Part shown: in pieces, positions 52,819 to 61,754 of the stretch
Position numbering within the stretch: the first letter of the stretch is position 1
Layout of the letters: every line of letters starts with the position of its first letter
Origin: Candidatus Microbacterium phytovorans
GTDB taxonomy: Bacteria > Actinomycetota > Actinomycetes > Actinomycetales > Microbacteriaceae
Assembly: GCA_029202445.1 (NCBI GenBank)
Contig: CP119321.1
Coordinates: 1,240,001 to 1,304,000, forward strand
Reading direction: 5' to 3'
Length of the DNA stretch: 64,000 nt
Translations under genes and position numbers: made by a program
Notes under the pieces: model-generated
Database searches by the model: none
Told to the model about the DNA's origin: nothing
What the model saw: the letters and a program-made list of their open reading frames with translations, nothing else

Positions 52819-54654
52819 TCAGACTTCGAGCGACTCCGATAGGTCGAGCCAGCGTTCTTCGAGCGTGGCGATCTCGGCATCCATCTCGCCGATCTTTTGC
52901 ATCTTCTGTCCGAGACCGACGTAGTCCGACTGGTCGTGGTCCGCGAGCGCGGTGCGGTCGGCATCCACCTGCGCCGTGAGCTTCGAGAGCCGACGCTCCG
53001 TGGCCTGCAACTCCTTCTGCGCCGCGCGACGATCGGCGCCCGCGAGGGACGACGCGACAGGGGACGACGCGGCAGGGGACGACGCGGCAGGGGACGACGC
53101 GACGGCGGGCGAAGACGACCCCGGTCGGCCGGTCGCCTGCTGCGCGCGCCGCAGACGCAGGTACTCGTCGACGCCACCGGGGAGATGACGCAGGTGCCCG
53201 TTCATGACGGCGTACTGCTGGTCGGTCACCCGCTCCATGAAGTAGCGGTCGTGGCTGACGACGAGGAGCGTGCCCGCCCACGCATCCAGCAGCTCCTCGA
53301 TCGCGGCGAGCATGTCGGTGTCGAGGTCGTTCGTCGGCTCGTCGAGGATCAGCACGTTGGGCTGGTCGAGAAGGATCAGCAGGAGCTGGAGCCGCCGCTT
53401 CTGACCACCCGAGAGGTCTTTCACGGGCGTCGACAGCTGCGCCGACGAGAACCCCATGCGTTCCAGCAGCTGACCGGGCGTGAGTTCCTGCGCCTTGGAG
53501 CCCGTGCCGAACTCGTACGTCGTGCGCAGGCGACCGACGACGATGCGCACCGGTTCGTCCAGATGCGGGTCGAGCTCGTCCATCCGCTGCGTGAGGGTCG
53601 CGACCCGCACCGTCTTCCCGCGCTTGACCCGCCCGCTGGTCGGCTCGACGGTGCCGGCCACGAGACCGAGGAGCGTCGACTTCCCGGCACCGTTCACGCC
53701 CAGGATGCCGGTGCGCTCCCCCGGCGCGATCCGCCACTCCACGTCGCTGAGCACGGGCCGATCGTCGTAGACGACACCGGCATCCAGGAGGTCGACGACA
53801 TCCTTCCCGAGCCGGGCGACGGCGAGCGACTGCAGCGACACGCGGTCGCGGAGCTCCGGCACATCCGCGATCAGCTCGTTGGCCGCGTCGATGCGGAACT
53901 TCGGCTTGGAGGTGCGCGCCGGAGCACCGCGGCGCAGCCACGCGAGCTCCTTACGAGCGAGGTTCTGACGGCGTGCCTCGATGGAGGCCGCCTGCCGGTC
54001 GCGTTCGACGCGCTGCAGGATGTACGCCGCGTAGCCGCCGTCGAACGGCTCGACGATCCGGTCGTGCACCTCCCACGTGCGTGTGCAGACTTCGTCGAGG
54101 AACCACCGGTCGTGCGTCACGACCAGCAGCGCCCCCGAGCTCGGCGACCAGCGTCGCTTCAGGTGCTCCGCGAGCCAGGCGACCGCCTCGACGTCGAGGT
54201 GGTTCGTGGGCTCATCCAGGGCGAGCACGTCCCAGTCGCCCGCGAGGAGGCGTGCGAGGGCGACGCGGCGGCGCTGCCCTCCCGAGAGCGCGCCCAGCGC
54301 GCCGTCCCAGTCGAGGTCGCCGACGAGTCCGGCGATGACGTCGCGCACGGCCGCGTCGCCGGCCCATTCGTGCTCCGGCCGGTCGCCCACGATCGCCCCG
54401 CCGACGGTCTCGTCGTCGGACAGCACGTCGGCCTGATCGAGCATGCCGATGCGCACCCCTCCGCGCACCGTCACGCGACCGGCATCCGGCTCTCGCTTCC
54501 CGGCGAGCATCGACATGAGGCTCGACTTGCCGTCGCCGTTGCGCCCCACGATGCCGATGCGGTCGCCCTCGTCGACGCCGAGAGAGACGCCGTCGAAGAC
54601 GACCTTCGTGGGGTATTCCAGGTGCAGGCCTTCGGCCCCGAGCAGATGTGCCAT
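52819..54654 (-). CDS. ABC-F family ATPase (Uup-like)
   Basis: A 611-residue soluble protein with two ATPase cassettes and no membrane segments. Walker A motifs are GRNGDGKSS near 38 and GVNGAGKST near 320; signatures are LSGGQRRR and LSGGQKRR; Walker B motifs are ALDEPTNHLD and ILDEPTNDLD. A long C-terminal coiled coil (AQKELQATERRLSKLTAQVD) is Uup-like. ABC-F proteins act on ribosomes, in translation control or antibiotic protection. Between the second cassette and the coiled coil is a repeat linker of SSPAA-type units encoded by four 15-bp tandem repeats. ATG 54654 lies 10 bases after TAGCCT. Confidence 0.93.
   Translation of the reverse strand: MAHLLGAEGLHLEYPTKVVFDGVSLGVDEGDRIGIVGRNGDGKSSLMSMLAGKREPDAGRVTVRGGVRIGMLDQADVLSDDETVGGAIVGDRPEHEWAGDAAVRDVIAGLVGDLDWDGALGALSGGQRRRVALARLLAGDWDVLALDEPTNHLDVEAVAWLAEHLKRRWSPSSGALLVVTHDRWFLDEVCTRTWEVHDRIVEPFDGGYAAYILQRVERDRQAASIEARRQNLARKELAWLRRGAPARTSKPKFRIDAANELIADVPELRDRVSLQSLAVARLGKDVVDLLDAGVVYDDRPVLSDVEWRIAPGERTGILGVNGAGKSTLLGLVAGTVEPTSGRVKRGKTVRVATLTQRMDELDPHLDEPVRIVVGRLRTTYEFGTGSKAQELTPGQLLERMGFSSAQLSTPVKDLSGGQKRRLQLLLILLDQPNVLILDEPTNDLDTDMLAAIEELLDAWAGTLLVVSHDRYFMERVTDQQYAVMNGHLRHLPGGVDEYLRLRRAQQATGRPGSSSPAVASSPAASSPAASSPVASSLAGADRRAAQKELQATERRLSKLTAQVDADRTALADHDQSDYVGLGQKMQKIGEMDAEIATLEERWLDLSESLEV
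53047..53106 (-). repeat. four 15-bp tandem repeats inside ABC-F gene
   Basis: Copies begin at 53047, 53062, 53077 and 53092 with unit GGACGACGCGGCAGG (small changes in the first and last). In frame each adds five residues of Ser-Ser-Pro-Ala-Ala/Val type to a disordered linker, so copy number could change without a frameshift. Confidence 0.9.
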
Positions 54655-54664
54655 GTCGTCATCC

Positions 54665-54670
54665 AGGCTA
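54665..54670 (-). promoter_or_regulatory. -10 hexamer TAGCCT for ABC-F gene
   Basis: TAGCCT on the minus strand lies 10 bases before ATG 54654, giving a leader of only a few bases. If used, the inverted repeats at 54728-54801 lie outside this transcript. Confidence 0.4.
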
Positions 54671-54727
54671 GGCGCTCGCGGACGTGCCCTCGTACGCGTG
54701 AGGTGACGACGCGGTGGGCACGTCGTT

Positions 54728-54801
54728 GCGGAGGAGATCCGCGTTTCGGAGGACGAATCGAGCGGATGCCACCTCCGCTGCGCAGATCTCCTCCGCTGCG
54801 C
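54728..54801. repeat. inverted and direct repeats in Eis/ABC-F gap
   Basis: GCGGAGGAGATC 54728-54739 is the exact inverse of GATCTCCTCCGC 54785-54796. CTCCGCTGCGC occurs twice, at 54773-54783 and 54791-54801. The rest of this 204-bp gap holds no convincing gene. It may end the Eis transcript or be a dispersed repeat; CGTTTCGGAGGA inside it resembles CGTTTCGAAGGA at 24698-24709 (minus). Confidence 0.55.
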
Positions 54802-54858
54802 GTGCGGCTCCCCGGGCGCTCACGAGCCCTCGCCGGGGCCACCGGCGATGCCCCGCGG

Positions 54859-56181
54859 TCAGTACCAGAAGCTGAGCCGCGGCGTCACGGTGCCGGCGAA
54901 CAGGCGCGCGAGGCGGGCCGGGTCTTCGGTGCGGATGCGTCCCGCGGCCGCGAGCGTCGCCGCGGACACCCCGCCGAGGAGAATCGCCGACAGCTCCGCG
55001 ACGCCTAACGTGACGCGCAGTGCGGCACTCGGGGCCGCGTCGTCGACGTCTCCGCGCTCGACCTCGGCCGCACCGTCGGGGCCCGTGCGCAGTATGTACG
55101 TGCCCGCCGCGATCCCGAGCGGATCCGCGACCTCCAGTGCGACGACGTCGACGACGTCCCACCGGCGCGCCGCCAGTGCCGCGACCGGATCGAGGATGCG
55201 CACGTACTGGTGGTCGCGCACCGTGATCTTCGCGGCGCGCTGGTCGGCCAGCATCCACCACAGCGGCTCGTCGGTCGACAGCTCCCCCGCCCGCACCGTG
55301 CCGATGAGGTCCATCGACAGCAAGAACCGCCAGAGCGCCGCGTAGGCGGCATCCGTCGCGCTGAGGAGGAGCTGCACGTCGACCCGGGATGCCGCGAAGT
55401 CGTCGTGGTTCTCGGTCACGCGATAGAGGGCCAAGCCGTCCAACGAACCGGTCGGCGAGCGGAACTGCACCGCGCGCAGCTCCTCGGCCTTCTCGGCATC
55501 GGGCCGCGTGCCGAAGAACCGGTCCCAGTGTCCGCCGGGCATGTCGATCTCGCCGGGCGACGCCGTGCGCGTGCGCTCGTGGAGCACCGGGGCGAGCTCT
55601 CTGGCCTGATCGCGCGAGACGAAGTCGATGCGTCCCTCGGGTTCGGGACCCACCCAGCCTGCGCGGCGGGCGTCGATCTCCCACTCCGCCGCTGCCGCCG
55701 CGGGCGCGAACCCGTAGCGGCCGTAGATGCTCGACTCGCTCACCGTCAGCGATGCGACGGGGAACCCGAGGGCGGCCGCCGTGCGCAGTTCGCCCGACAT
55801 CATGTGCCGTAGCAGTCCGCGGCGACGATGCGTGGGGGCGACCGTGACCGAGCTGATCGCGCACGTCGCCACCTCGCCGCCCGGCACCGTCAGACGAGCA
55901 CCCCACGACGCGAAGGTCGCCACCGGCACCTCCGACAGCGGGGCGCCGGCATCGTAGACGCCGAGCTTGCGACGATAGGCGCCGAGATCGAAGAAGGCCT
56001 GCCACTGCGTCTCGTTGCGCTCGCTGCCGAGGAATCCGCGCACGACGGCATCGAGCCAGCGGTCGACCTCGGGTCGTGACGCATCGTCGACGCGGCGAAG
56101 GCTCAGTCCCTGCGCGGCGACGCCGTCGAGGGATGCCGCGTCGATCGGAGCGTCGTGGAAGTTCTGATCGAGTTCGGTCAT
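54859..56181 (-). CDS. Eis-type GNAT N-acetyltransferase
   Basis: A 440-residue acetyltransferase with the Eis layout: an N-terminal GNAT domain with the acetyl-CoA loop VTVAPTHRRRGLLRHMM near 115-131, catalytic Tyr in SESSIYGRYGF near 165, a second GNAT-like domain and a C-terminal sterol-carrier-like domain. In Eis the C-terminal carboxylate is catalytic, and here the chain ends FWY, slightly unlike the usual Phe. Relatives acetylate aminoglycosides and lysines. ATG 56181 has a GGAGAC site. It lies 13 bases after ispE. Confidence 0.88.
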   Translation of the reverse strand: MTELDQNFHDAPIDAASLDGVAAQGLSLRRVDDASRPEVDRWLDAVVRGFLGSERNETQWQAFFDLGAYRRKLGVYDAGAPLSEVPVATFASWGARLTVPGGEVATCAISSVTVAPTHRRRGLLRHMMSGELRTAAALGFPVASLTVSESSIYGRYGFAPAAAAAEWEIDARRAGWVGPEPEGRIDFVSRDQARELAPVLHERTRTASPGEIDMPGGHWDRFFGTRPDAEKAEELRAVQFRSPTGSLDGLALYRVTENHDDFAASRVDVQLLLSATDAAYAALWRFLLSMDLIGTVRAGELSTDEPLWWMLADQRAAKITVRDHQYVRILDPVAALAARRWDVVDVVALEVADPLGIAAGTYILRTGPDGAAEVERGDVDDAAPSAALRVTLGVAELSAILLGGVSAATLAAAGRIRTEDPARLARLFAGTVTPRLSFWY

Positions 56182-56194
56182 GGCGAGTCTCCGC

Positions 56195-57130
56195 TCAGTC
56201 GATCGTGAGGATGCGCGCGCCGGCGACGGGACCGTGCACCGCCACAGCCGCGTGTCCGGCATCGGAGAGGTCCCGCGCGAGGTCGGCGGCGGTGCGCTCA
56301 TCGGATGCCAGGAAGGCGACGGTGGGGCCTGACCCCGACACGATCCCGGCGAGCGCGCCGCGACCGACGCCCTCCTCGATCAGCTCGCCCAACTCGGGAC
56401 GCCGCTGGACGGCGACCGGTTGCAGGTCGTTGCGCATCGCCGCGGCGAGCGCGGCGGCATCACCGCCACGGAGCGCCTGGAGCACGGCGGGGTCGACGGC
56501 GGGGACCCCGCGGGAGGGCGAGATGTCGGTGCGCGCACGAAGTGCGTCGAGGCCCGCATACGCCTCTGGCGTCGACAGCCCTTCGACGTGCGTCACGAAC
56601 ACCCAGTCGAAGCGACCGCGCACGAGCGCGGGTGCAAGCTCGTCACCGCGTCCGGTGCCTACGGCAGTGCCCCCGCGCAGCGCGAACGGGACATCGGCGC
56701 CCAACTGCGCACCGAGAGCATGGAGCTCGGCCGACGACAGCCGCCCGTCGAGCAGTTCGTTGACCGCCACGAGCGCCGCCGCGGCATCCGCCGAGCCGCC
56801 GCCCATGCCCCCGGCGACCGGCACGCCCTTGTGCACCTCGAGGCGCACCCCGTACTCCCACCCGACCTCGCGGGCGACGAGCCGGGCGGCCCGGACGGCG
56901 AGATTGCGGTCGTCCAGCGGTACCCCGCTCACGTCGACGTCGCCCGTGACCGAGATCGAGAACTCATCGTCGGTCGTCGCCGAGAGGTCTTCGTACATCG
57001 AGACGGCCTGGTACACCGACGCGACGTCGTGGTAGCCGTCGGACTGCACGTCACCGACCTCGAAGAAGATGTTCACCTTGCCGGGCGCGCGCACGTGCAC
57101 CCGGCGCTCGGGCTGTCGACTGAGGCTCAC
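56195..57130 (-). CDS. ispE: 4-diphosphocytidyl-2-C-methyl-D-erythritol kinase
   Basis: A 311-residue GHMP kinase of the methylerythritol phosphate (isoprenoid) pathway. The N-terminus VRAPGKVNIFFEVG, ATP loop PVAGGMGGGSADAAAALVA near 100 and C-terminal GSGPTVAFLA are the three GHMP motifs. GTG 57130 overlaps the stop of the upstream aldo/keto reductase by 4 bases, fixing the start. In M. tuberculosis ispE directly follows ksgA; here three other genes separate them. Confidence 0.95.
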   Translation of the reverse strand: MSLSRQPERRVHVRAPGKVNIFFEVGDVQSDGYHDVASVYQAVSMYEDLSATTDDEFSISVTGDVDVSGVPLDDRNLAVRAARLVAREVGWEYGVRLEVHKGVPVAGGMGGGSADAAAALVAVNELLDGRLSSAELHALGAQLGADVPFALRGGTAVGTGRGDELAPALVRGRFDWVFVTHVEGLSTPEAYAGLDALRARTDISPSRGVPAVDPAVLQALRGGDAAALAAAMRNDLQPVAVQRRPELGELIEEGVGRGALAGIVSGSGPTVAFLASDERTAADLARDLSDAGHAAVAVHGPVAGARILTID

Positions 57131-58185
57131 GCGGTCGGCGCCCACAGCTGATCGATGCCGGCGGCGATCACGTCGATCTGCTCGAGCTCCTCGGTGTCGA
57201 ACGCCGGGCCGGACAGGGCGGCGAGGTTCTCGTCGAGCTGCTCGGGACGGGATGCACCGATGAGCGCCGACGTGACGACACCGTCGCGCAGCACCCACTG
57301 CAGGGCGAGCTGGGCGAGGGTCTGCCCGCGCTCCCGCGCGATGACGTCGAGCGACCTCAGTCCCGACAGTGCGCTCTCGGAGAGCGTCGAGCCCGGGAGC
57401 GACGACCGCTGCTGGGAACGCTCCGACGTGCCGTCGCCGAGGTAGCGGTTCGTGAGAAGACCCTGCGCGAGCGGGACGAAGGCGATCGCCCCCATCCCCT
57501 CCTGACGGAGAACCCCCGTCAGACCGTCTTCGATCCAGCGATCGAGGATCGAGTAGGACGGCTGGTGGATCACGAGCGGCGTCCCGAGCGAGCGCGCGAT
57601 CGCGGCGGCCTCGGCGGTCTGCGTGGCGCTGTAGGAGGAGATGCCGACATAGAGGGCCTTGCCCTGGCGCACGAGGGTGTCGAGCGCGCCGATGGTCTCC
57701 TCGAGGGGCGTGACGGGATCGAAGCGATGCGAGTAGAAGATGTCGACATAGTCGATGCTCATGCGCGTGAGCGACTGCTCGGCGCTGGCCAGCAGGTACT
57801 TCCGCGATCCCCACTGCCCGTAGGGCCCCTGCCACATGTCGTAGCCGGCCTTGGAGGAGATGATGAGCTCGTCGCGGTAGCGGCCGAAGTCCTCACGCAT
57901 CATGCGGCCGAAGTTGGTCTCGGCGGAGCCGTAGGGCGGGCCGTAGTTGTTCGCGAGATCGAAGTGCGTGATCCCCCGGTCGAACGCGTGGCGCAGGAGC
58001 GCCCGCTGGCCGTCGAAGGGGTAGTTGTCGCCGAAGTTCCACCACAGCCCGAGGGAGACGGGCGGGAGGTACAGCCCGCTCGCGCCGACCTGACGGTACT
58101 CGGTGGAGGTGTAGCGGTCGTCGGCGGCGGTGTAGGGACGGTGGAGGTCTCCGCCGCGGGACGGCGGGAAGCGGTTCTCGGTCAC
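57127..58185 (-). CDS. aldo/keto reductase (YghZ/Kv-beta-like)
   Basis: A 352-residue NADPH-dependent reductase of the AKR14/YghZ type. The catalytic set is visible: D77 and Y81 (FDLANNYGPPYGSAE), K112 (IISSKAGYD) and the His of IFYSHRFDP near 150. SALIGASRPEQLDEN near the C-terminus binds the coenzyme. E. coli YghZ reduces L-glyceraldehyde 3-phosphate and methylglyoxal; here the substrate is unproven. GTG 58185 lies 6 bases after TAGCCT. Translation is coupled to ispE. Confidence 0.92.
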   Translation of the reverse strand: MTENRFPPSRGGDLHRPYTAADDRYTSTEYRQVGASGLYLPPVSLGLWWNFGDNYPFDGQRALLRHAFDRGITHFDLANNYGPPYGSAETNFGRMMREDFGRYRDELIISSKAGYDMWQGPYGQWGSRKYLLASAEQSLTRMSIDYVDIFYSHRFDPVTPLEETIGALDTLVRQGKALYVGISSYSATQTAEAAAIARSLGTPLVIHQPSYSILDRWIEDGLTGVLRQEGMGAIAFVPLAQGLLTNRYLGDGTSERSQQRSSLPGSTLSESALSGLRSLDVIARERGQTLAQLALQWVLRDGVVTSALIGASRPEQLDENLAALSGPAFDTEELEQIDVIAAGIDQLWAPTA

Positions 58186-58191
58186 TCCCCC

Positions 58192-58197
58192 AGGCTA
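58192..58197 (-). promoter_or_regulatory. -10 hexamer TAGCCT for AKR-ispE-Eis operon
   Basis: TAGCCT on the minus strand lies 6 bases before GTG 58185; predicted leaderless operon start. Confidence 0.5.
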
Positions 58198-58302
58198 GCG
58201 ACCCGTTCTGACGCCGACCACGGTGGGCACGAAACGTCGATGTCACACGTTGCGTCTACGTTGGGGAGAGTTCGCATCGTCGATGCGGCCAGAGAGGAGC
58301 AC

Positions 58303-59928
58303 ATGACGGCTCTGCAGGCGCTGCCTTCCCACCCCCATCCCTGGTCGGGGCTGCTCACCAGGGGCGACGTCGTCTTCGACGACGGCGTGTTCCGGCTCCG
58401 GCACGACGACACGACGCCCGGTCAGGCCCTCGAGGCCGACCTGCTCCTAGTCGCCGACGCGCTGGATGCCGCGGGGATCGCGCTCACACTGATCCGTCAT
58501 GGCTCCGCGACCCCGGCCCTCGTGGTCGACGCCGCCCAGCGCGACGCTGTGCTCGGTGTGCTCCGCGCGCTCGGCGAGCGCGAGCCGCTCTACGCCAAGC
58601 CCGCCGGCGCGCCGGTCGCCCTGGCCGCCGACCTGGAGCCGTCGACGGAGGCGGCGTCCGAGGGCGCCCGATCGATCCGACTGTACCGGCCGCGCATCAG
58701 CGCGACGGGTTCGCTGCGCTACGACAAGGACTGCAGCTTCGCGCTCGAGTTCTGGCGGCGAGACGGCGACATGATCCACGCCCCCCGGGCGAATGCGCTC
58801 ACCCGCCGCGTGTTCGCGGCCGGCGACCTGCGACCTGCGACGACACACCGGTACGGGCGGTCGTGGCCGACGCTCGAGGGCATGTTCGACCCGCAGCCGG
58901 ACGAAGTCGTCGACGAGATCGACCTCGTCTTCTCGTGGGTCGACGGTTCGTCCAGCGAGTTCCAGCGGCAGCGCGCCGCGCAGATGGAGGGATACGTCGT
59001 CGGCGAAGGCGACGAGAGCGCCGCGCGCTACCGCCACGTCGACGAGCTGCGGTACGCGCTGCGCAGCGTGCACATGTACGCCCCGTGGGTGCGACGCATC
59101 TTCATCGCGACCGACTCGCCGCGCCCGTCGTGGCTGGCCGACGACCCCCGCGTCACGCTCGTGCGCAGCGAGGACTTCTTCGCCGACACCTCCGTGCTGC
59201 CGACCCACAATTCGCACGCGGTCGAGGCGCAGCTGCATCGCATCGACGGGCTCGCCGAGCGGTTCCTCTACTCCAACGACGACATGTTCTTCGCTCGCCC
59301 CGTCCGCCCCGAACTGTTCTTCACCTCCGGGGGGGTGTCGAAGTTCGTCGAGTGTCCGATCCGCATCGGCACGGGAGATCCCCTCCCGCACCGCAGCGGC
59401 CACGACAACGCGCTGCGCGTCAACCGGGCGCTCCTGCGCGAACGCTTCGGCCGCACCATCCTTCGCGACCTCGAGCACTGCGCGACACCGCTGCGACGCA
59501 GCGTGATCACCGAACTCGAGCGCGAGTTCCCCGACGACTTCGCCCGCACCGCGGCATCCCGCTTCCGCTCGGCGACCGACATCTCCGTCACTAACAGCCT
59601 CTACCACTACTTCGCGCTGATGACGGGTCGTGCCGTCGTGTCGACCGAAGCCCGCGTGCGGTACGTGCAGTCGACCCTTGCGGCATCCCTGCGCCAGATG
59701 CGGCGGCTCGAGGAGCGGCGAGACGTCGACATGTTCTGCCTCAACGACGGCGGATCATCCGAGGTGCCCGAAGACGTGCGCATCCGTACGGTGCGCGACA
59801 CCCTCGAGCGGATGTTCCCCATCCGCGGGCCATGGGAGCTGCCCGAGGTCGGCGTCGAGTCTGACGCCGACGTCAGTGGAGTACGGGCACCGGGCGAGTC
59901 GGCGGAGCGGATCGGCGCGTCACACTGA
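58303..59928 (+). CDS. Stealth family sugar-phosphotransferase
   Basis: A 541-residue protein of the Stealth family, hexose-1-phosphate transferases that build phosphodiester-linked surface polysaccharide. The four conserved regions occur in order: CR1 [15 protein letters not shown] near 205, CR2 [22 protein letters not shown] near 245 with [14 protein letters not shown] near 322, CR3 [18 protein letters not shown] near 366, and CR4 [15 protein letters not shown] near 485. The N-terminal 200 residues are an extra domain. AGAGAGGAG precedes ATG 58303. No capsule or teichoic-acid genes are nearby, so it stands alone. Its 3' end overlaps the convergent phosphoesterase gene by 56 bases. Confidence 0.9.
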   Translation: MTALQALPSHPHPWSGLLTRGDVVFDDGVFRLRHDDTTPGQALEADLLLVADALDAAGIALTLIRHGSATPALVVDAAQRDAVLGVLRALGEREPLYAKPAGAPVALAADLEPSTEAASEGARSIRLYRPRISATGSLRYDKDCSFALEFWRRDGDMIHAPRANALTRRVFAAGDLRPATTHRYGRSWPTLEGMFDPQPDEVVDEIDLVFSWVDGSSSEFQRQRAAQMEGYVVGEGDESAARYRHVDELRYALRSVHMYAPWVRRIFIATDSPRPSWLADDPRVTLVRSEDFFADTSVLPTHNSHAVEAQLHRIDGLAERFLYSNDDMFFARPVRPELFFTSGGVSKFVECPIRIGTGDPLPHRSGHDNALRVNRALLRERFGRTILRDLEHCATPLRRSVITELEREFPDDFARTAASRFRSATDISVTNSLYHYFALMTGRAVVSTEARVRYVQSTLAASLRQMRRLEERRDVDMFCLNDGGSSEVPEDVRIRTVRDTLERMFPIRGPWELPEVGVESDADVSGVRAPGESAERIGASH

Positions 59929-60796
59929 CGCCCGTGATTCCGGCCTCCGCCAGCAGTTCACGCGCACGCCCGGGGTCGGTGTACTCGACGGGAACCGGCA
60001 CGTCGATCGGAACGACGGCGTGGACGATCGTGTCGTCGTACACGTGCACGAGGTTGAACGCCTGAGCCCCGTCCTGCGGGCGTGTTCCCCCCACCGGCAC
60101 GGTGAGATCCTGCGCGTAACACGTGGACGAAGCGACCGAGACCGGGATGCCGGCGAACGTCGCGAACGTCGAGTAGTGAAGATGCCCGGCGATGATCGCG
60201 CGCACGTCGGTGCCCCGCACGACGTCGGCAAGGCGCCGCTGGTCGCGCAGTTCGACGCTGGCCGCGAGCGCCAGGACGCTCGGCACCGGCGGGTGGTGCA
60301 TGGCGAGGATGGTACCCAAAGGCGCGGGCGTCGCGAGAACCCGCGCGAGCCAGGCGAGCTGATCGTCGGTGACCTCGCCGTAGTGGTGACCGGGCACGGA
60401 GGTGTCGAGTGTGACGATGCGAAGACCGTCGAACTCGTCGACCCGGTCGACGGGGCGCCGGTCGTCGGTCTGCTCGTCCCATAGCTCCGCTCGGAAGGCG
60501 GCGCGCTCGTCATGGTTACCCATGACCCACACGACCTCCGCGCCCAGGCGGTGCGAGAACGGCTCCACCAGGGCGCGCAGATCGGCGTAAGCACGGCGCT
60601 CCCCCAGATCCACCAGATCGCCGGTGAACACGATCACATCGGGGCGTACCCCCGAAGCCTCGATCCCTCCCAAGGCGCGAGCCAGCCGTTCCCGGCCGTC
60701 GATCGCATCGAACAGGAGTGGTGCGCCGGCGCGCAGATGCGTGTCGCTGACGTGGAGGAGAACCCGTTCGGGAGCCGGATGCTCTGCGGTAGGCAT
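59873..60796 (-). CDS. calcineurin-like metallophosphoesterase (CpdA/GpdQ type)
   Basis: A 307-residue dinuclear metal enzyme. Metal ligands follow the class III cyclic-nucleotide phosphodiesterase order: D18-H20 (SDTHLR), D60 (FTGDLVD), N94-H95 (MGNHDE), His in AMHHPPVP and GHLHYS. Substrates of relatives include cAMP and glycerophosphodiesters; which applies is not shown. ATG 60796 lies 7 bases after TAACAT. The last 56 bases overlap the convergent Stealth gene. Confidence 0.9.
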   Translation of the reverse strand: MPTAEHPAPERVLLHVSDTHLRAGAPLLFDAIDGRERLARALGGIEASGVRPDVIVFTGDLVDLGERRAYADLRALVEPFSHRLGAEVVWVMGNHDERAAFRAELWDEQTDDRRPVDRVDEFDGLRIVTLDTSVPGHHYGEVTDDQLAWLARVLATPAPLGTILAMHHPPVPSVLALAASVELRDQRRLADVVRGTDVRAIIAGHLHYSTFATFAGIPVSVASSTCYAQDLTVPVGGTRPQDGAQAFNLVHVYDDTIVHAVVPIDVPVPVEYTDPGRARELLAEAGITGVSVTRRSAPPTRPVPVLH

Positions 60797-60803
60797 ACGC
60801 CGA

Positions 60804-60809
60804 ATGTTA
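60804..60809 (-). promoter_or_regulatory. -10 hexamer TAACAT for phosphoesterase
   Basis: TAACAT on the minus strand lies 7 bases before ATG 60796; predicted leaderless. Confidence 0.45.
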
Positions 60810-60850
60810 CCGGCATGTTTCGTAGCCGCGCGGGAAACGCGCGCGAAACG

Positions 60851-61699
60851 TCACATGACGTGAGCGCGTGCGATCGCGACGAAGTCCTCGATCGCGAGCT
60901 CTTCCCCGCGGGCGGTCGGGGCGACGCCGGCATCCTCGAGCACCGCGGAGGCCGACGCGGCGTTGCCGCCCAGCACACTCGACAGTGCCTGGCGGAGCAT
61001 CTTGCGGCGCTGCTGGAACGCGGCATCCACGATGCGGAAGGTGAGACGACGCTCGTCTTCCGAGCCGCGCGCCTCGGCGTCGCGATCGAAGGCGACCAGC
61101 ACGCTGTCGACCCCCGGCACGGGCCAGAACACCTGCCGCGAGACGGTGCCGGCCAGCCGCCACGACCCGTACCAGGCCGCTTTCACGCTCGGCGCGCCGT
61201 ACACCTTGGAGCCCGGCGGGGCGGCGAGCCGTTCGCCCACCTCCGCCTGCACCATCACGACACCGCGACGGATGCCGGGGAAGGTCTCCATGAAGTGGAG
61301 GAGCACCGGAACGCTGACGTTGTACGGCAGGTTCGCGACAAGGACGTCAGGGTCGCCGGGAAGCTCGGTCACCCGCAGCGCGTCGGCCGCGATAACCCGG
61401 AGAGCGCCGTCGGGCACGCCGTGCGCGGCGGCCGTGCGCGGAAGTCGCTCGGCGAGGCGGTGATCGATCTCGACGGCCGTCACGGGCGCGCCGGTCTCGA
61501 GGATCGCAAGGGTGAGGGATCCGAGCCCGGGACCGACCTCGACGACATGGTCGTCGGCGGTGACACGGGCGACGTGCACGATCTTGCGGACCGTGTTGGC
61601 ATCCACGACGAAGTTCTGCCCGAGCTTCTTCGTCGGAGTGACGTCCAGGTCGGCGGCGAGCGCGCGGATCTCGGCGGCCCCGAGCAGTGTGACGGCCAT
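60851..61699 (-). CDS. rsmA: 16S rRNA dimethyltransferase RsmA/KsgA
   Basis: A 282-residue enzyme that dimethylates two adjacent adenines near the 3' end of 16S rRNA during small-subunit assembly. LGQNFVVDANTV near 26-37, SAM motif VVEVGPGLGSLT near 52-63 and catalytic VANLPYNVSV near 122 are intact. ATG 61699 lies 6 bases after TAGGCT. In M. tuberculosis ispE follows ksgA directly; here phosphoesterase, Stealth and AKR genes stand between. Confidence 0.95.
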   Translation of the reverse strand: MAVTLLGAAEIRALAADLDVTPTKKLGQNFVVDANTVRKIVHVARVTADDHVVEVGPGLGSLTLAILETGAPVTAVEIDHRLAERLPRTAAAHGVPDGALRVIAADALRVTELPGDPDVLVANLPYNVSVPVLLHFMETFPGIRRGVVMVQAEVGERLAAPPGSKVYGAPSVKAAWYGSWRLAGTVSRQVFWPVPGVDSVLVAFDRDAEARGSEDERRLTFRIVDAAFQQRRKMLRQALSSVLGGNAASASAVLEDAGVAPTARGEELAIEDFVAIARAHVM

Positions 61700-61705
61700 C
61701 CCCCC

Positions 61706-61711
61706 AGCCTA
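61706..61711 (-). promoter_or_regulatory. -10 hexamer TAGGCT for rsmA
   Basis: TAGGCT on the minus strand lies exactly 6 bases before ATG 61699; predicted leaderless. Confidence 0.55.
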
Positions 61712-61754
61712 CTTGGCGCACGCCGGCACCCTCGTGGGCGGTCAGGGTGCGCGG

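Noticed and set aside
54668..54772. 34-codon GTG-initiated leader peptide upstream of the ABC-F gene
   Set aside because: Its GTG has no properly spaced ribosome site, and the likely ABC-F promoter hexamer overlaps its stop, so it would not be on that transcript.
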